The position numbers and the translations under genes were made by a program. The notes beneath the pieces were generated by a model. The model was not told the DNA's origin. It did not search any database and worked only from the letters and a program-made list of their open reading frames with translations. Shown piece after piece: positions 45,827-54,996 of a stretch of DNA of 64,000 nt (its first letter is position 1; every line of letters starts with the position of its first letter). Source of the DNA: Vallitalea guaymasensis (lineage in GTDB: Bacteria > Bacillota > Clostridia > Lachnospirales > Vallitaleaceae); contig NZ_CP058561.1 in NCBI RefSeq assembly GCF_018141425.1, forward strand, positions 2,356,001-2,420,000, written 5' to 3'.

Positions 45827-46843
45827 TTAAATTATATATTTAATCTCACTATCCGAAAAATATGTTCCTAACTGTTCCTTAAAAAAATCTTTCATCTCTG
45901 ATAACTGGTCTTTATTATAAACATATTTACCGTAACCGAATTGACCATATTTGAATGTTCTTTCCTCATCGGTCATTGGTAATGAAGTCTCTGGAAATAT
46001 CTCGTTAATTATATTTTTTGCTTTAGTTGTATACCTATGGGATATTATCTCAAAGCTGATATTTTTATGTTTATCCACATCTAACTTATTATTTAAATCT
46101 CTTATCAACATTTTATACTCTTCTTTCCACCCATCATATACAAATACCGGTGCGATTATGAAGCCAATAGGATAGTCTGCATTCAATACCTTGTAAGCTG
46201 CTTCAATTCTGTTTCTCATGCTAGGAGTTCTATGTTCATAACTGTTGATGACTTTATCGGTATTGATACTGAACCTGACAGTTGTATGTCCATTATGCTT
46301 GGCACCTACTATATCTTCTACATTAGTGAATTTTGTAACAAAACGGAATCTTCCCAGTTCTTCTTTTGCAAAGAATTCTATGGTTTTATTAAGGGCATGT
46401 GTATAAGGCTCTACTGGTAGAGGGTCCGATGTTGCTGCACCTTCAAAAATTGTAACTTCTCCATTTCTTTCATTCATATATTTCTTGGCCCTGTCTAATA
46501 TTTCATCTAGGTTTACATATATTCTTGTATATGGTTTATCACCTAATTGAGTATTAAGATAACAATACTCACACTGTCCCATACAACCTGTTACAAGGGG
46601 TAATTGATAATGGGCAGAAGGTTTACATGTCTGAAAGGTCAGACTCTTCTTTACTCCAACTACAAGAGTATTTTTCCCATGACTATATTTTTCTTCCTTG
46701 GTTGTACCTGGTATCCCTTTGGTTCTAGTAGTTTCCAACATAATAAGCTCAATATCCTTATCCTGAAATTCCTTATATAGCTTTTCTCCCAAAGGATAAT
46801 TCAAAGCATCCTTCTCTATTAAAACTCTCTTTGGCATGAACAT
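45827..46843 (-). CDS. splB: Spore photoproduct lyase
   Basis: A 338-residue radical SAM enzyme that reverses the UV photoproduct (5-thyminyl-5,6-dihydrothymine) as spores germinate. The [4Fe-4S] motif is CMGQCEYC with cysteines 87, 91 and 94, followed by YLNTQLGDKP. The ATG at 46843 is chosen: GAGGTG lies 6 bases before it and a GTG at 46852 has none. At the position where the Bacillus enzyme has a hydrogen-donating cysteine (before TSD) this protein has Ala137 in GAATSD; Cys73 (QTCKPSAHY) is kept. It is encoded with uvsE, which is only 11 bases upstream. Confidence 0.92.
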   Translation of the reverse strand: MFMPKRVLIEKDALNYPLGEKLYKEFQDKDIELIMLETTRTKGIPGTTKEEKYSHGKNTLVVGVKKSLTFQTCKPSAHYQLPLVTGCMGQCEYCYLNTQLGDKPYTRIYVNLDEILDRAKKYMNERNGEVTIFEGAATSDPLPVEPYTHALNKTIEFFAKEELGRFRFVTKFTNVEDIVGAKHNGHTTVRFSINTDKVINSYEHRTPSMRNRIEAAYKVLNADYPIGFIIAPVFVYDGWKEEYKMLIRDLNNKLDVDKHKNISFEIISHRYTTKAKNIINEIFPETSLPMTDEERTFKYGQFGYGKYVYNKDQLSEMKDFFKEQLGTYFSDSEIKYII

Positions 46844-46854
46844 ACCTATCACCT

Positions 46855-47814
46855 CTACAATTCAAATGTTGTTTTATCTATATAACTCCAGTCCTTCTTC
46901 AATTCTTTTATGTCTTCCATTAACTTAAACAAAGCAATTTCTTTCTTCTTGGATTCCAGCATTATATCAAAATCCCTATTTTGTACATTTCTTACTTGCT
47001 CCACAAAATCTATGAACTCCTTAGCAAAAATATAATCAGAATGTTTTCTGTCCAGTTCACTATCCCTGCCGCTAGAATAATGAATCTTAGGGAGCCATAC
47101 ATCATTATTCCAAGTATCAAAGATATCTCCTATATATTCATAAAGATTTTCTCCTTCATTATTACAGCGATAATGATGAGCATCCAAAACCATAGGTACT
47201 TTCAATTCATTACATAGCTTAAGAACATCAATGATATTAAAAATCTTATCATCGTTTTCAATAATTATCTTATTAGTAACTATCTTTGGAAAATGTTTAA
47301 AATTAGTTTTGAACCTATTGATAGACTCTTTTTTACCTCCCATAGAACTACCTACATGTATAATTATTTTTCCATTGGATAAACCAATATCCTCCAGTAT
47401 CATTGCTAGAAAATATAGATTTGTTATTGTCTTTTCCACTATATCTTTATTGGTACTGTTAATTACATTGAATTGATCTGCATGTAGATCAACCCTCATA
47501 TCATATTTCTTTATTAACTTACCGATATATTCAAAATCTATACTGAAGAATTTTCTATAATCCCAATCAACGACATCAGGATGTGTAGCCAAGGGTACTA
47601 AATTAGATGTTAAACGATAAAAATGAATATCATTTTCTGCGTTGTAATTTAATATTTTCTCAAGATCCTGTAAATTAGATAAAGTAACCTTTTTTAATTT
47701 ATTGATTTTCTGCTCTGAAGTAAGGCTTTTATAATGTCTATAAGTAACAACACTCGATGATGTAACCTTTTCTAAATCCAGCGCCAGAGAAACATATCCT
47801 AATCTACACTTCAT
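46855..47814 (-). CDS. uvsE: UV DNA damage endonuclease UvsE/UVDE
   Basis: A 319-residue TIM-barrel endonuclease that nicks DNA 5' of cyclobutane dimers and 6-4 photoproducts, starting an alternative excision repair. Family marks include RLGYVSLALDLEK at the start, YRLTSNLVPLATHPD, RVDLHADQFNVIN, KIIIHVGSSMGGK, NKIIIENDDKI and MVLDAHHYRC, where His, Glu and Asp bind the metals. AGGAGG is 8 bases from the ATG. It is the first gene of a two-gene photolesion repair operon with splB. Confidence 0.95.
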   Translation of the reverse strand: MKCRLGYVSLALDLEKVTSSSVVTYRHYKSLTSEQKINKLKKVTLSNLQDLEKILNYNAENDIHFYRLTSNLVPLATHPDVVDWDYRKFFSIDFEYIGKLIKKYDMRVDLHADQFNVINSTNKDIVEKTITNLYFLAMILEDIGLSNGKIIIHVGSSMGGKKESINRFKTNFKHFPKIVTNKIIIENDDKIFNIIDVLKLCNELKVPMVLDAHHYRCNNEGENLYEYIGDIFDTWNNDVWLPKIHYSSGRDSELDRKHSDYIFAKEFIDFVEQVRNVQNRDFDIMLESKKKEIALFKLMEDIKELKKDWSYIDKTTFEL

Positions 47815-48006
47815 TTCATTATCCTCCTCATCTATACAATATTATTATCCTTATTAAATATTTTTTTATACAAAATAGGCTTATTATTAATATAAAAAAC
47901 ATATCAATTACTTAATATCTTTATTCTTAATTGCATAACGCTTGTATGTTTGTTATTATTATATATGTTAATTATATTTTTTTATATACTGTTTGGAGGA
48001 TATACT

Positions 48007-49074
48007 ATGAAAAAATTCTTATTGAATTTTGGTTTATTACGAATTATTTGCGCATTATCTGTACTAGGAATCCACATAACTGCTCGCTATATGAATCATG
48101 AATTTACTTATATCATTAATCAATTTTTTAGATATTGTGTACCTATTTTTATTATTATGTCAGGTTACTTTCTACACTATACAGATACTAAGGACAAGAT
48201 TAATTCTACTCTTCTTAATTTTTATATACAACATTTAAAAAAGATTATTATTCCTTATGTAATATGGCTTGCAATCTATGTTATTTATAATAATCGTCAT
48301 CATTTAAGTACCTTACTGACTCTTGACTATATGAATATTATTCTAACTGGATATAATCACTTATATTTTCTAGTAATCATTATACAGCTATATATTATCT
48401 ATCCACTCCTTAAGAGATTGTTTGATTATAGAAAAGGTATACCTACATTAATCGTATCAGGTATAATATCCCTATACTTTCAAGGAGGTACTTTTCTCTA
48501 TAAATTAGGTATTAGTATATTACCTTATAATTTAATTAAGTATAATTATATTTTACTGCCTACCTGGCTGTTTTATTTTGTATTTGGTATATATTTCGCA
48601 TCTCATAAATCCAAATTGCTAAACATTAAAAGCTCTTATATACTATTTGGTTGGTTAGTAAGCTTTGCCATTCTTATTACAGATAGTAAATTAACAAATA
48701 CCTATATGTATTCTGTTAAGCCAACTGTTATGTTATATAGTATGACAAGTTTCTATCTTCTCTATGGATGTTTTAGTAAATTAGAATTAGAAAGTAAATC
48801 TAAACGAATACATCTTTTAAGTAACCTATCATTCGACTTCTATCTCAGTCACATGTTAATTATATCGTTAGTTACATCTTATACAAAAATCATCGGCTTT
48901 ACATCATTATACAACGGCTTTTTAGGTATGGTTTTACTTTTCATTGTTACAGCCATAGCAACTTACTACTTCTGTCAATTAATGGCTATTATTCGAACCT
49001 TCCTTAACAGAAATAAAACCAAGAAAATTAGGCTATCTAATCCTATTGATGAAGATCGTTTGAAAGTTTCTTAA
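48007..49074 (+). CDS. Membrane acyltransferase, family 3 (WecH/OafA-like)
   Basis: A 355-residue polytopic protein with about ten helices. The ATG at 48007 sits 7 bases after GGAGG; an in-frame ATG at 47950 has no ribosome site. The N-terminal catalytic His is in SVLGIHITARY, and VPIFIIMSGYFLHY is a typical second motif. These enzymes O-acetylate surface polysaccharides or lipids. It stands alone with a terminator at 49109-49150. The acceptor is unknown; the glycan operon at 11.8-15.7 kb is not adjacent. Confidence 0.87.
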   Translation: MKKFLLNFGLLRIICALSVLGIHITARYMNHEFTYIINQFFRYCVPIFIIMSGYFLHYTDTKDKINSTLLNFYIQHLKKIIIPYVIWLAIYVIYNNRHHLSTLLTLDYMNIILTGYNHLYFLVIIIQLYIIYPLLKRLFDYRKGIPTLIVSGIISLYFQGGTFLYKLGISILPYNLIKYNYILLPTWLFYFVFGIYFASHKSKLLNIKSSYILFGWLVSFAILITDSKLTNTYMYSVKPTVMLYSMTSFYLLYGCFSKLELESKSKRIHLLSNLSFDFYLSHMLIISLVTSYTKIIGFTSLYNGFLGMVLLFIVTAIATYYFCQLMAIIRTFLNRNKTKKIRLSNPIDEDRLKVS

Positions 49075-49106
49075 AAAATTTTCTACTAAAACAATAGATT
49101 ATTACA

Positions 49107-49151
49107 TAAAAATAATGCCAACCGTTAATAAACGATTGGCACATTATTTTT
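49107..49151 (+). terminator. Terminator of the acyltransferase gene
   Basis: AATAATGCCAACCGTT and AACGATTGGCACATTATT pair with small mismatches and TTTTAT follows. Confidence 0.75.
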
Positions 49152-49184
49152 ATATTGTCTAATTGATAGATTTTTTCATGCATC

Positions 49185-50060
49185 TTAACTGAATTCTACA
49201 TGTCCTTGTACATAACATATTCCTTTATATCTCATACCTATTGAAGGAATCCCAATCAAATCTTTTTTATTGATACACACTTGTAATTTGAAGTTCAGAC
49301 ACATTACATCCATAATATATACTTCTTCTTTTGTAAGAGCATTAGTCTCAACACAAAAATCTTCTATTGTTCCAAGTATTGAATACTCTGCATCATTAAG
49401 TCCATAGGGTATGAAATATCCTTCTAGTATAGTGAGCAGGTCTTCATGCTTTGTACGGACTTTAAAAAGCTCAGCTGACTGCTCTGCATCAATCTCCAAT
49501 AATTGAATTGCTTCTTCATCGCCTTCTCTAGCCAATTCCAGCAGATTAGCTCTCCATTGTTCTTCTTCCTGTTCAAGGTTCTTGTCCACTTCATCTTTAT
49601 TGATAGGGAATATCACTGTTCCCTCATTCGACAATGCTATTAATCTTATGTTTTCCACATATGCATCTTCGTCTTCATCAATATCTAAGTAATCAACTAC
49701 ATTTTGAAGAAAAAATGTTATGGGATTACCAGTCTTAATATCTTCAAAATATACATAATAATCATCTTTGCTATTATTTGAATATATTACATCAACTTCA
49801 TCGATGTCCATAGTCAAGTTACCTTTTTTATATGGAATAATAGAAAAAACCTTTAATTCTTCTTTTTCATCTAATTCGCCTCTAACTATTATACCTAATT
49901 CATCACTATATTCTTTTAAGAGCTCAACTTTTATCTTATCTTCACCATAGTTAGATATATATTTCTCTGTAGGGTCATTAATTATCTGCTGTATTACATC
50001 TTTCATCTGTTTGGTTTCTTCGAGTTTCTTAAACCCAACTGCACTCAAATATTGCTCCAT
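49185..50060 (-). CDS. DUF3881 family protein
   Basis: A 291-residue soluble acidic protein with no signal peptide. The start at 50060 (MEQYLSAV) has GTGGTG a few bases ahead; the frame continues upstream to 50093 without a site. The sequence (MEQYLSAVGFKKLEE, DLIGIPSIGMRYKGICYVQG near the end) matches the DUF3881 family, which is frequent in Lachnospirales and has no known function. An acidic, glutamate-rich helix near 170-210 links two beta-rich halves. It is the neighbour of metY but in its own unit. Confidence 0.78.
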   Translation of the reverse strand: MEQYLSAVGFKKLEETKQMKDVIQQIINDPTEKYISNYGEDKIKVELLKEYSDELGIIVRGELDEKEELKVFSIIPYKKGNLTMDIDEVDVIYSNNSKDDYYVYFEDIKTGNPITFFLQNVVDYLDIDEDEDAYVENIRLIALSNEGTVIFPINKDEVDKNLEQEEEQWRANLLELAREGDEEAIQLLEIDAEQSAELFKVRTKHEDLLTILEGYFIPYGLNDAEYSILGTIEDFCVETNALTKEEVYIMDVMCLNFKLQVCINKKDLIGIPSIGMRYKGICYVQGHVEFS

Positions 50061-50169
50061 ATTATTCACCACTCTTCTACATACTAAACTCATAATCTAT
50101 AATTATATGTAGAATTATAGTAACATTACATATAGTAATTGTCTAGCTATAAATTTTATATAATGAAAA

Positions 50170-51447
50170 TTATATTTGTTCTAGTGCATTGGCAAGGTCA
50201 TCAATAATATCATCAATATTTTCAAGACCTACTGAAAATCTAATCAAATCAGGTTTAACACCTGAAGCAATCTGTTCTTCTTCCGATAATTGTCTATGGG
50301 TAGTACTAGCTGGATGTAATACACAAGATCTGGCATCTGCTACATGAACAACCAATGCTATCAGATTCAGATTATCAATAAGTTTCTCTCCTGCTTCTGT
50401 TCCACCTTTTACACCAAAAGTTAAAACTCCACTGCAACCATCTGGTAGATATTTCTTGGCAAGATCGTGAGTTGGGTGACTTTCAAGTCCTGGATAAACA
50501 ACCCATGAAATCTTATCATTTCCTTCTAGCCATTTTGCTACTGCTAATGCATTCTGGCTGTGACGTTCCATTCTAAGAGGCAATGTCTCTAATCCTAAAT
50601 TCATCAAGAAAGCATTAAATGGACTCATTGCTGCTCCAACATCTCTTAATAATTGAACTCTAGCTTTTGTAATGTAAGCTGCTTCTTTGAAATCTCTAAC
50701 ATACACAACACCATGATAGCTTTCGTCTGGAGTTGTCATTTCTGGGAATTTACCATTAGCCCAATTGAATTTACCACTATCAATAATCATACCACCTACA
50801 CTTGTAGCATGTCCATCTGTGTATTTAGTACATGAATGAGTTACTATATCTGCTCCATGCTCAATAGGTCTGCATAAATAAGGTGTTGGAAAAGTATTAT
50901 CAACGATTAATGGAACAACATTGTCATGTGCCAATGTTGAAAACTTCTCAAAATCTAGAATGTTAAGACCAGGATTACCTATAGTTTCAGCAAAAACGCC
51001 TTTTGTATTAGGTTTTATGTAAGTCTTCAATTCTTCTAGACTAAGTTCTGGATCGACAAATGTAACATCTATTCCGAATTTCTTAAGTGTGGTTTTCAGT
51101 AATGAAAAAGAACCACCATATAAAGTACTGGCTGCTAATAAGTGATCTCCCGCCGTACAAATGGTCATAACTGCTATCATTGTAGCTGCTTGTCCTGATG
51201 AAGTTGCCATAGCACCAATGCCACCTTCAAGCATAGCCATCTTTTTCTCCAACGCCTCAACTGTTGGGTTACTGATTCTTGTATACATATGTCCTGCTGC
51301 CTCTAAATCAAATAATTTGGCTACTTCTTCGCAAGTATCATATTTATATGTGGTACTCTGATATATTGGTAGAACTCTTGGTTCAGAATTACCTGGAGCA
51401 TATCCACCTTGCACAGCCGCTGTTTCTATTTTCCATTTTTTCTCCAT
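50170..51447 (-). CDS. metY: O-acetylhomoserine sulfhydrylase
   Basis: A 425-residue PLP enzyme of the Cys/Met metabolism family, replacing the acetyl group of O-acetylhomoserine by sulfide to make homocysteine (and possibly cysteine from O-acetylserine). PLP lysine lies in SCTKYTDGHATSVGG near residue 205, the N-terminal YKYDTCEEVAKLF and SSGQAATM loops are typical, and the C-terminal ARSCVLHPASTTHRQL substrate motif is intact. AGGAGG is 7 bases upstream. It has a sigma-A promoter in the divergent space with an HxlR regulator. Confidence 0.94.
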   Translation of the reverse strand: MEKKWKIETAAVQGGYAPGNSEPRVLPIYQSTTYKYDTCEEVAKLFDLEAAGHMYTRISNPTVEALEKKMAMLEGGIGAMATSSGQAATMIAVMTICTAGDHLLAASTLYGGSFSLLKTTLKKFGIDVTFVDPELSLEELKTYIKPNTKGVFAETIGNPGLNILDFEKFSTLAHDNVVPLIVDNTFPTPYLCRPIEHGADIVTHSCTKYTDGHATSVGGMIIDSGKFNWANGKFPEMTTPDESYHGVVYVRDFKEAAYITKARVQLLRDVGAAMSPFNAFLMNLGLETLPLRMERHSQNALAVAKWLEGNDKISWVVYPGLESHPTHDLAKKYLPDGCSGVLTFGVKGGTEAGEKLIDNLNLIALVVHVADARSCVLHPASTTHRQLSEEEQIASGVKPDLIRFSVGLENIDDIIDDLANALEQI

Positions 51448-51478
51448 TTTTATGACCTCCTGTCTAAATATTGTTTAT

Positions 51479-51507
51479 ATTATAGAGTATATATTATAAA
51501 AATTCAA
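51479..51507 (-). promoter_or_regulatory. Sigma-A promoter of metY
   Basis: Minus strand TTGAAT (51502-51507), 17-base spacer, TATAAT (51479-51484). No SAM riboswitch or T-box is visible downstream. An inverted pair AGTGCC/GGCACT, roughly 51526 and 51571, lies upstream and may bind the divergent HxlR regulator. Confidence 0.7.
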
Positions 51508-51733
51508 TATATTAATTTACCAAAGTGCCTGTATATGATGATATTCCACGTAGTAATTTTTGGCACTCTAGTGATATAAGGATTTTTATACATATATGCT
51601 TCTATTTCACTAAAATAACTATGAAATACTTTACATAGGATAATTTATACTATATTATAGAATAATTATAATATATTGCAAGTACGCACATTTTAATCAG
51701 TTACTTACCATTTTGAAAGTAAGGTGATATTCA

Positions 51734-52090
51734 ATGGCTAAACAATCATTAGAAAAATTTCCTAATCAAAAAAACAGACAAAAAGATTTTACTTGTTCAA
51801 TAGGTTTTACTATGACTGTAATTGGGAGTAAATGGAGAGCCATAATATTATGGCACATAATAAAGAAAGAACCTATTAGATATGGTCAGTTAAAAAATAC
51901 GATACCAAATATAAGCCATAAAGTTCTATCCTTGGAATTAAAGCAGCTTGAAAGTGATGGGCTTATAGAACGTAAGGCTTATGCGACTATTCCTCCAAAA
52001 GTTGAATATATCCCAACCAAAAGAGGTTTGTCACTAAAAGATATCCTTACTGAATTATGTAATTGGGGTAAAAAATACATGGAATCATAA
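51734..52090 (+). CDS. HxlR family transcriptional regulator
   Basis: A 118-residue winged helix protein of the HxlR/DUF24 type. The recognisable core is CSIGFTMTVIGSKWRAIILW near the start, then RYGQLKNTIPNISHKVLSLELKQLE and ALERKAY-like wing residues (GLIERKAYATIPPKVEYIPT). One cysteine (Cys21) precedes the first helix, as in redox- or electrophile-sensing members. It is divergent from metY with a 286-base space and may control it; that is inference. GTAAGGTG precedes the ATG. Confidence 0.88.
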   Translation: MAKQSLEKFPNQKNRQKDFTCSIGFTMTVIGSKWRAIILWHIIKKEPIRYGQLKNTIPNISHKVLSLELKQLESDGLIERKAYATIPPKVEYIPTKRGLSLKDILTELCNWGKKYMES

Positions 52091-52105
52091 TAAAATAAAC
52101 TCTGT

Positions 52106-52139
52106 TTTAGAATCTTCATATCTAAAACAGAGTCTATTT
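52106..52139. terminator. Hairpin terminator after the HxlR gene
   Basis: AACTCTGTTTTAGA pairs with TCTAAAACAGAGT over a 9-base loop and CTATTTTAT follows. It also ends the convergent permease transcript. Confidence 0.78.
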
Positions 52140-52151
52140 TATACAACTACT

Positions 52152-53345
52152 CTAGTTTTTCTTTTTAGTTGAAATGTCTACCCAAACTGCTAATAATAGT
52201 ATAAGTCCTTTAACAATATACTGCCATGTTGGTCCTACATTCATAAGACTCATTCCATTATTAAGTGTTGCCATAACCAATGCACCAATTATCGCTCCTA
52301 CTATGGTTCCTTCTCCACCCATAGTACTAGTTCCACCAATAATAGCAGATGCTATTACTTCAAGTTCAAGTCCTGCTCCAGCTGAAGCACTTGCCGCATT
52401 TAATCTGGCTGTAAATATGATAGCTCCCAATGCTGATAATATACCCATGGATGCAAATATCAAAAGATTTCTCTGTTTAATATTGATACCTGATAATCTA
52501 GAAGCTTCCTTATTACCACCAATTGCATATACGTGACGTCCAAATGTAGTATTCTTAGTAATAAATGTATATAGAATACCAACAACCAAAACAAATACTA
52601 TAGAATAAGGTATACCTTTATAAGATGCCATGATACCGAAGAAGATAGCTATAGCTAAAGATACAACAATCATTTTTACCATTTGAAGATTCTTTGGTAG
52701 AGTTTCAAAATCATATCTTTTTCTTTCTCCTCTTTTCTTAAGCTCTAAAGCATTATAGATAATGATTGCAATAATACCTATAATAATCGTTGTCATATTA
52801 ATTGATAAAGAACCTATATTAAGAGAAGCGATGTTTGGAATATATCCTTGTCCAAGAGCCTTGAAACTATCATCTAAAGGAGCGATTGTTGCCCCGTTGG
52901 TAACCCCTAACAGTGTCCCTTTAAAAATCATCATTCCTGCTAAGGTTACAATGAATGCAGGTACATTCCTGTAAGCAACCCAATAACCTTGCCATAATCC
53001 GATAAGTAAACCTACAAATAATGTTATTATTATAGTAACTAATGTTCCGTAATGAAGATTAACTTGTAGTGTAGCTGCTATGGCTCCTAAGAATCCTACT
53101 ACTGAACCGATAGACAAATCTATATGACCTGCAACAATTACAAGTACAACCCCACAAGCAAGAATCGCTATATAGGATGTTTGTATAAACAAGTTGGATA
53201 AGTTCCTTGGCATTATGAATGTACCGCCAGTAAGTATTGTGAATATAATCATTAATCCAATTAAAGCTATGAACATTGTATATTGTTTTATATTTTTCTT
53301 TAGAGATAATCTAATAAGACTTATAATTCCATTTTCATTAGACAT
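52152..53345 (-). CDS. xylH: Xylose-type monosaccharide ABC transporter permease
   Basis: A 397-residue membrane protein with about ten helices of the XylH/GguB/MmsB group. Markers: HIDLSIGSVVGFLGAIAA and GKGTLLGVTN-like regions, IGGNKEASRLSGINIKQRN, and the C-terminal AIIGGTSTMGGEGTIVGAI. It forms the channel of the monosaccharide importer with the ATPase encoded just upstream (2-base gap). The exact sugar (xylose, arabinose, galactose) is not fixed by sequence. Last gene of a three-gene operon. Confidence 0.9.
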   Translation of the reverse strand: MSNENGIISLIRLSLKKNIKQYTMFIALIGLMIIFTILTGGTFIMPRNLSNLFIQTSYIAILACGVVLVIVAGHIDLSIGSVVGFLGAIAATLQVNLHYGTLVTIIITLFVGLLIGLWQGYWVAYRNVPAFIVTLAGMMIFKGTLLGVTNGATIAPLDDSFKALGQGYIPNIASLNIGSLSINMTTIIIGIIAIIIYNALELKKRGERKRYDFETLPKNLQMVKMIVVSLAIAIFFGIMASYKGIPYSIVFVLVVGILYTFITKNTTFGRHVYAIGGNKEASRLSGINIKQRNLLIFASMGILSALGAIIFTARLNAASASAGAGLELEVIASAIIGGTSTMGGEGTIVGAIIGALVMATLNNGMSLMNVGPTWQYIVKGLILLLAVWVDISTKKKN

Positions 53346-53347
53346 GC

Positions 53348-54868
53348 TTACATCCCTCCCGTTGCATATTGCATTACTATCTCTTGTGATGCATCTTTAT
53401 AATCAAGTTCACCTGTCAATTTACCTTCGTGCATAATGAGTATCCTATCACTCATTCCTAGAATTTCAGGAAGCTCAGATGAAATCATAATAATTGAAAC
53501 ACCTTTGTCAACTAAATCGTTCATTATATTGTATATCTCATATTTAGCCCCTACGTCTATACCTCTTGTAGGCTCATCCAATATTAGAATCTTAGGATCT
53601 GCCATTAACCATTTAGCTAGAACAACTTTTTGTTGGTTACCTCCACTTAAGTTACTGACCTTTTGTTCTATTGATGGTGTTTTTGTTTTAAGGGCTTTTA
53701 CATATTCATTAGTAATCTTAATCTCTTCATTCTGATTGATAACACCATGTCTTGAGATCTTGTGGAGATTAGCTAATGTAGTATTCTCTTTTATATCCAT
53801 TCCAAGAACAAGTCCATTTACCTTTCTATCTTCCGAAAGATAACATAATCCTTTTCTAATGGCTGTTCTAGGGCTATTAATAGTCTCTTTTTTACCTTGA
53901 ATCTTGACAGTTCCAGTTTTACCTACACCATAGGAACCAAATAAGCTCATGGCAAGTTCTGTTCTACCTGCTCCCATAAGTCCTGCAATACCTAAAATCT
54001 CTCCTTTTTTAGCTGTAAAGGAAATATTGTCTATTATCTTTTTATCAGGCATCTCTGGATTATATACAGTCAGGTTCTCTACTTCCAGCATAGGTTCTGA
54101 TGGTTTATGCTCTTTTCTTGGGAATCTCTGAGTTAACTCTCTACCTACCATTAGAGATATGATCTTATCCTCTGTCATACTATCATCATTAACCGTAGTT
54201 GATATAGTCTGACCATCTCTTAGTACTGTTATATTGTCAGCTATTTCTTTTACTTCATTTAATTTATGTGAAATATATATGCATGTAACTCCTTTACTCT
54301 TAAGCTCTCTTATGATGTTAAGGAGGTTCTCGCTTTCTGTCTCATTAAGAGCTGCTGTAGGCTCATCTAGGATAAGTATATTAACATTCTTAGATATCGC
54401 TTTGGCAATCTCGATTAATTGCTGTTTACCTATTCCAAGTTTTATTATCTTAGTTAATGGATTATCATCTAACCCTACTTCTTTTAATAACTTGGAAGTG
54501 TTGGAGATTGTTTTATTCCAATCTATCATACCATTTTTCTTTATTTCATTTCCAAGATAGATATTTTCTGCTATATTCATCTCTTTAACTAGGGCAAGTT
54601 CTTGATAAATAATAGCTACTCCACCGTGCTCAGATTCTTTGATGCCATTATATCTTTGTTCTTTTCCATCTATCATGATTCTTCCTGTGTAACTACCATA
54701 TGGATGAACACCACTTAAAACTTTCATCAAAGTGGATTTCCCAGCACCATTTTCTCCTACTAAAGCATGAATTTCTCCTCTTTTAACCTTAAAATTAACG
54801 TTATCAAGAGCTTTTACACCAGGAAATACTTTAGTTATGTCCTCCATCTGAAGTATATAGTCGTTCAT
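53348..54868 (-). CDS. xylG: Monosaccharide ABC transporter ATP-binding protein (two-domain)
   Basis: A 506-residue protein with two ATPase domains. Domain 1: Walker A GENGAGKSTLMK near residue 40 and Walker B ILILDEPTAALN. Domain 2: GLMGAGRTELAM near 290, signature LSGGNQQKVVLAKWL and ILILDEPTRGIDVG. The degenerate second Walker A (GLMGAGRTE) is normal for this family. The ATG at 54868 follows AGGTGG; a GTG at 54880 overlaps that site. It powers import with the xylH-like permease. Confidence 0.92.
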   Translation of the reverse strand: MNDYILQMEDITKVFPGVKALDNVNFKVKRGEIHALVGENGAGKSTLMKVLSGVHPYGSYTGRIMIDGKEQRYNGIKESEHGGVAIIYQELALVKEMNIAENIYLGNEIKKNGMIDWNKTISNTSKLLKEVGLDDNPLTKIIKLGIGKQQLIEIAKAISKNVNILILDEPTAALNETESENLLNIIRELKSKGVTCIYISHKLNEVKEIADNITVLRDGQTISTTVNDDSMTEDKIISLMVGRELTQRFPRKEHKPSEPMLEVENLTVYNPEMPDKKIIDNISFTAKKGEILGIAGLMGAGRTELAMSLFGSYGVGKTGTVKIQGKKETINSPRTAIRKGLCYLSEDRKVNGLVLGMDIKENTTLANLHKISRHGVINQNEEIKITNEYVKALKTKTPSIEQKVSNLSGGNQQKVVLAKWLMADPKILILDEPTRGIDVGAKYEIYNIMNDLVDKGVSIIMISSELPEILGMSDRILIMHEGKLTGELDYKDASQEIVMQYATGGM

Positions 54869-54996
54869 GCTAAGCACCACCTTTCTTTACTAACATTCTT
54901 AAGGAGAAGAAATAAGTCATCCCTTCTCCAAAATTTCATATTTTAACAACATTCCAAATAAATATTGATATCATATTCTGCACTTATTAATTGATA

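Noticed and set aside
48007-49074. Acyltransferase as part of the glycan operon
   Set aside because: It lies more than 30 kb away with its own terminator, so any link is only functional speculation.
51448-51733. SAM riboswitch or T-box in front of metY
   Set aside because: I looked for the SAM-I core and the T-box sequence in the space and found neither.
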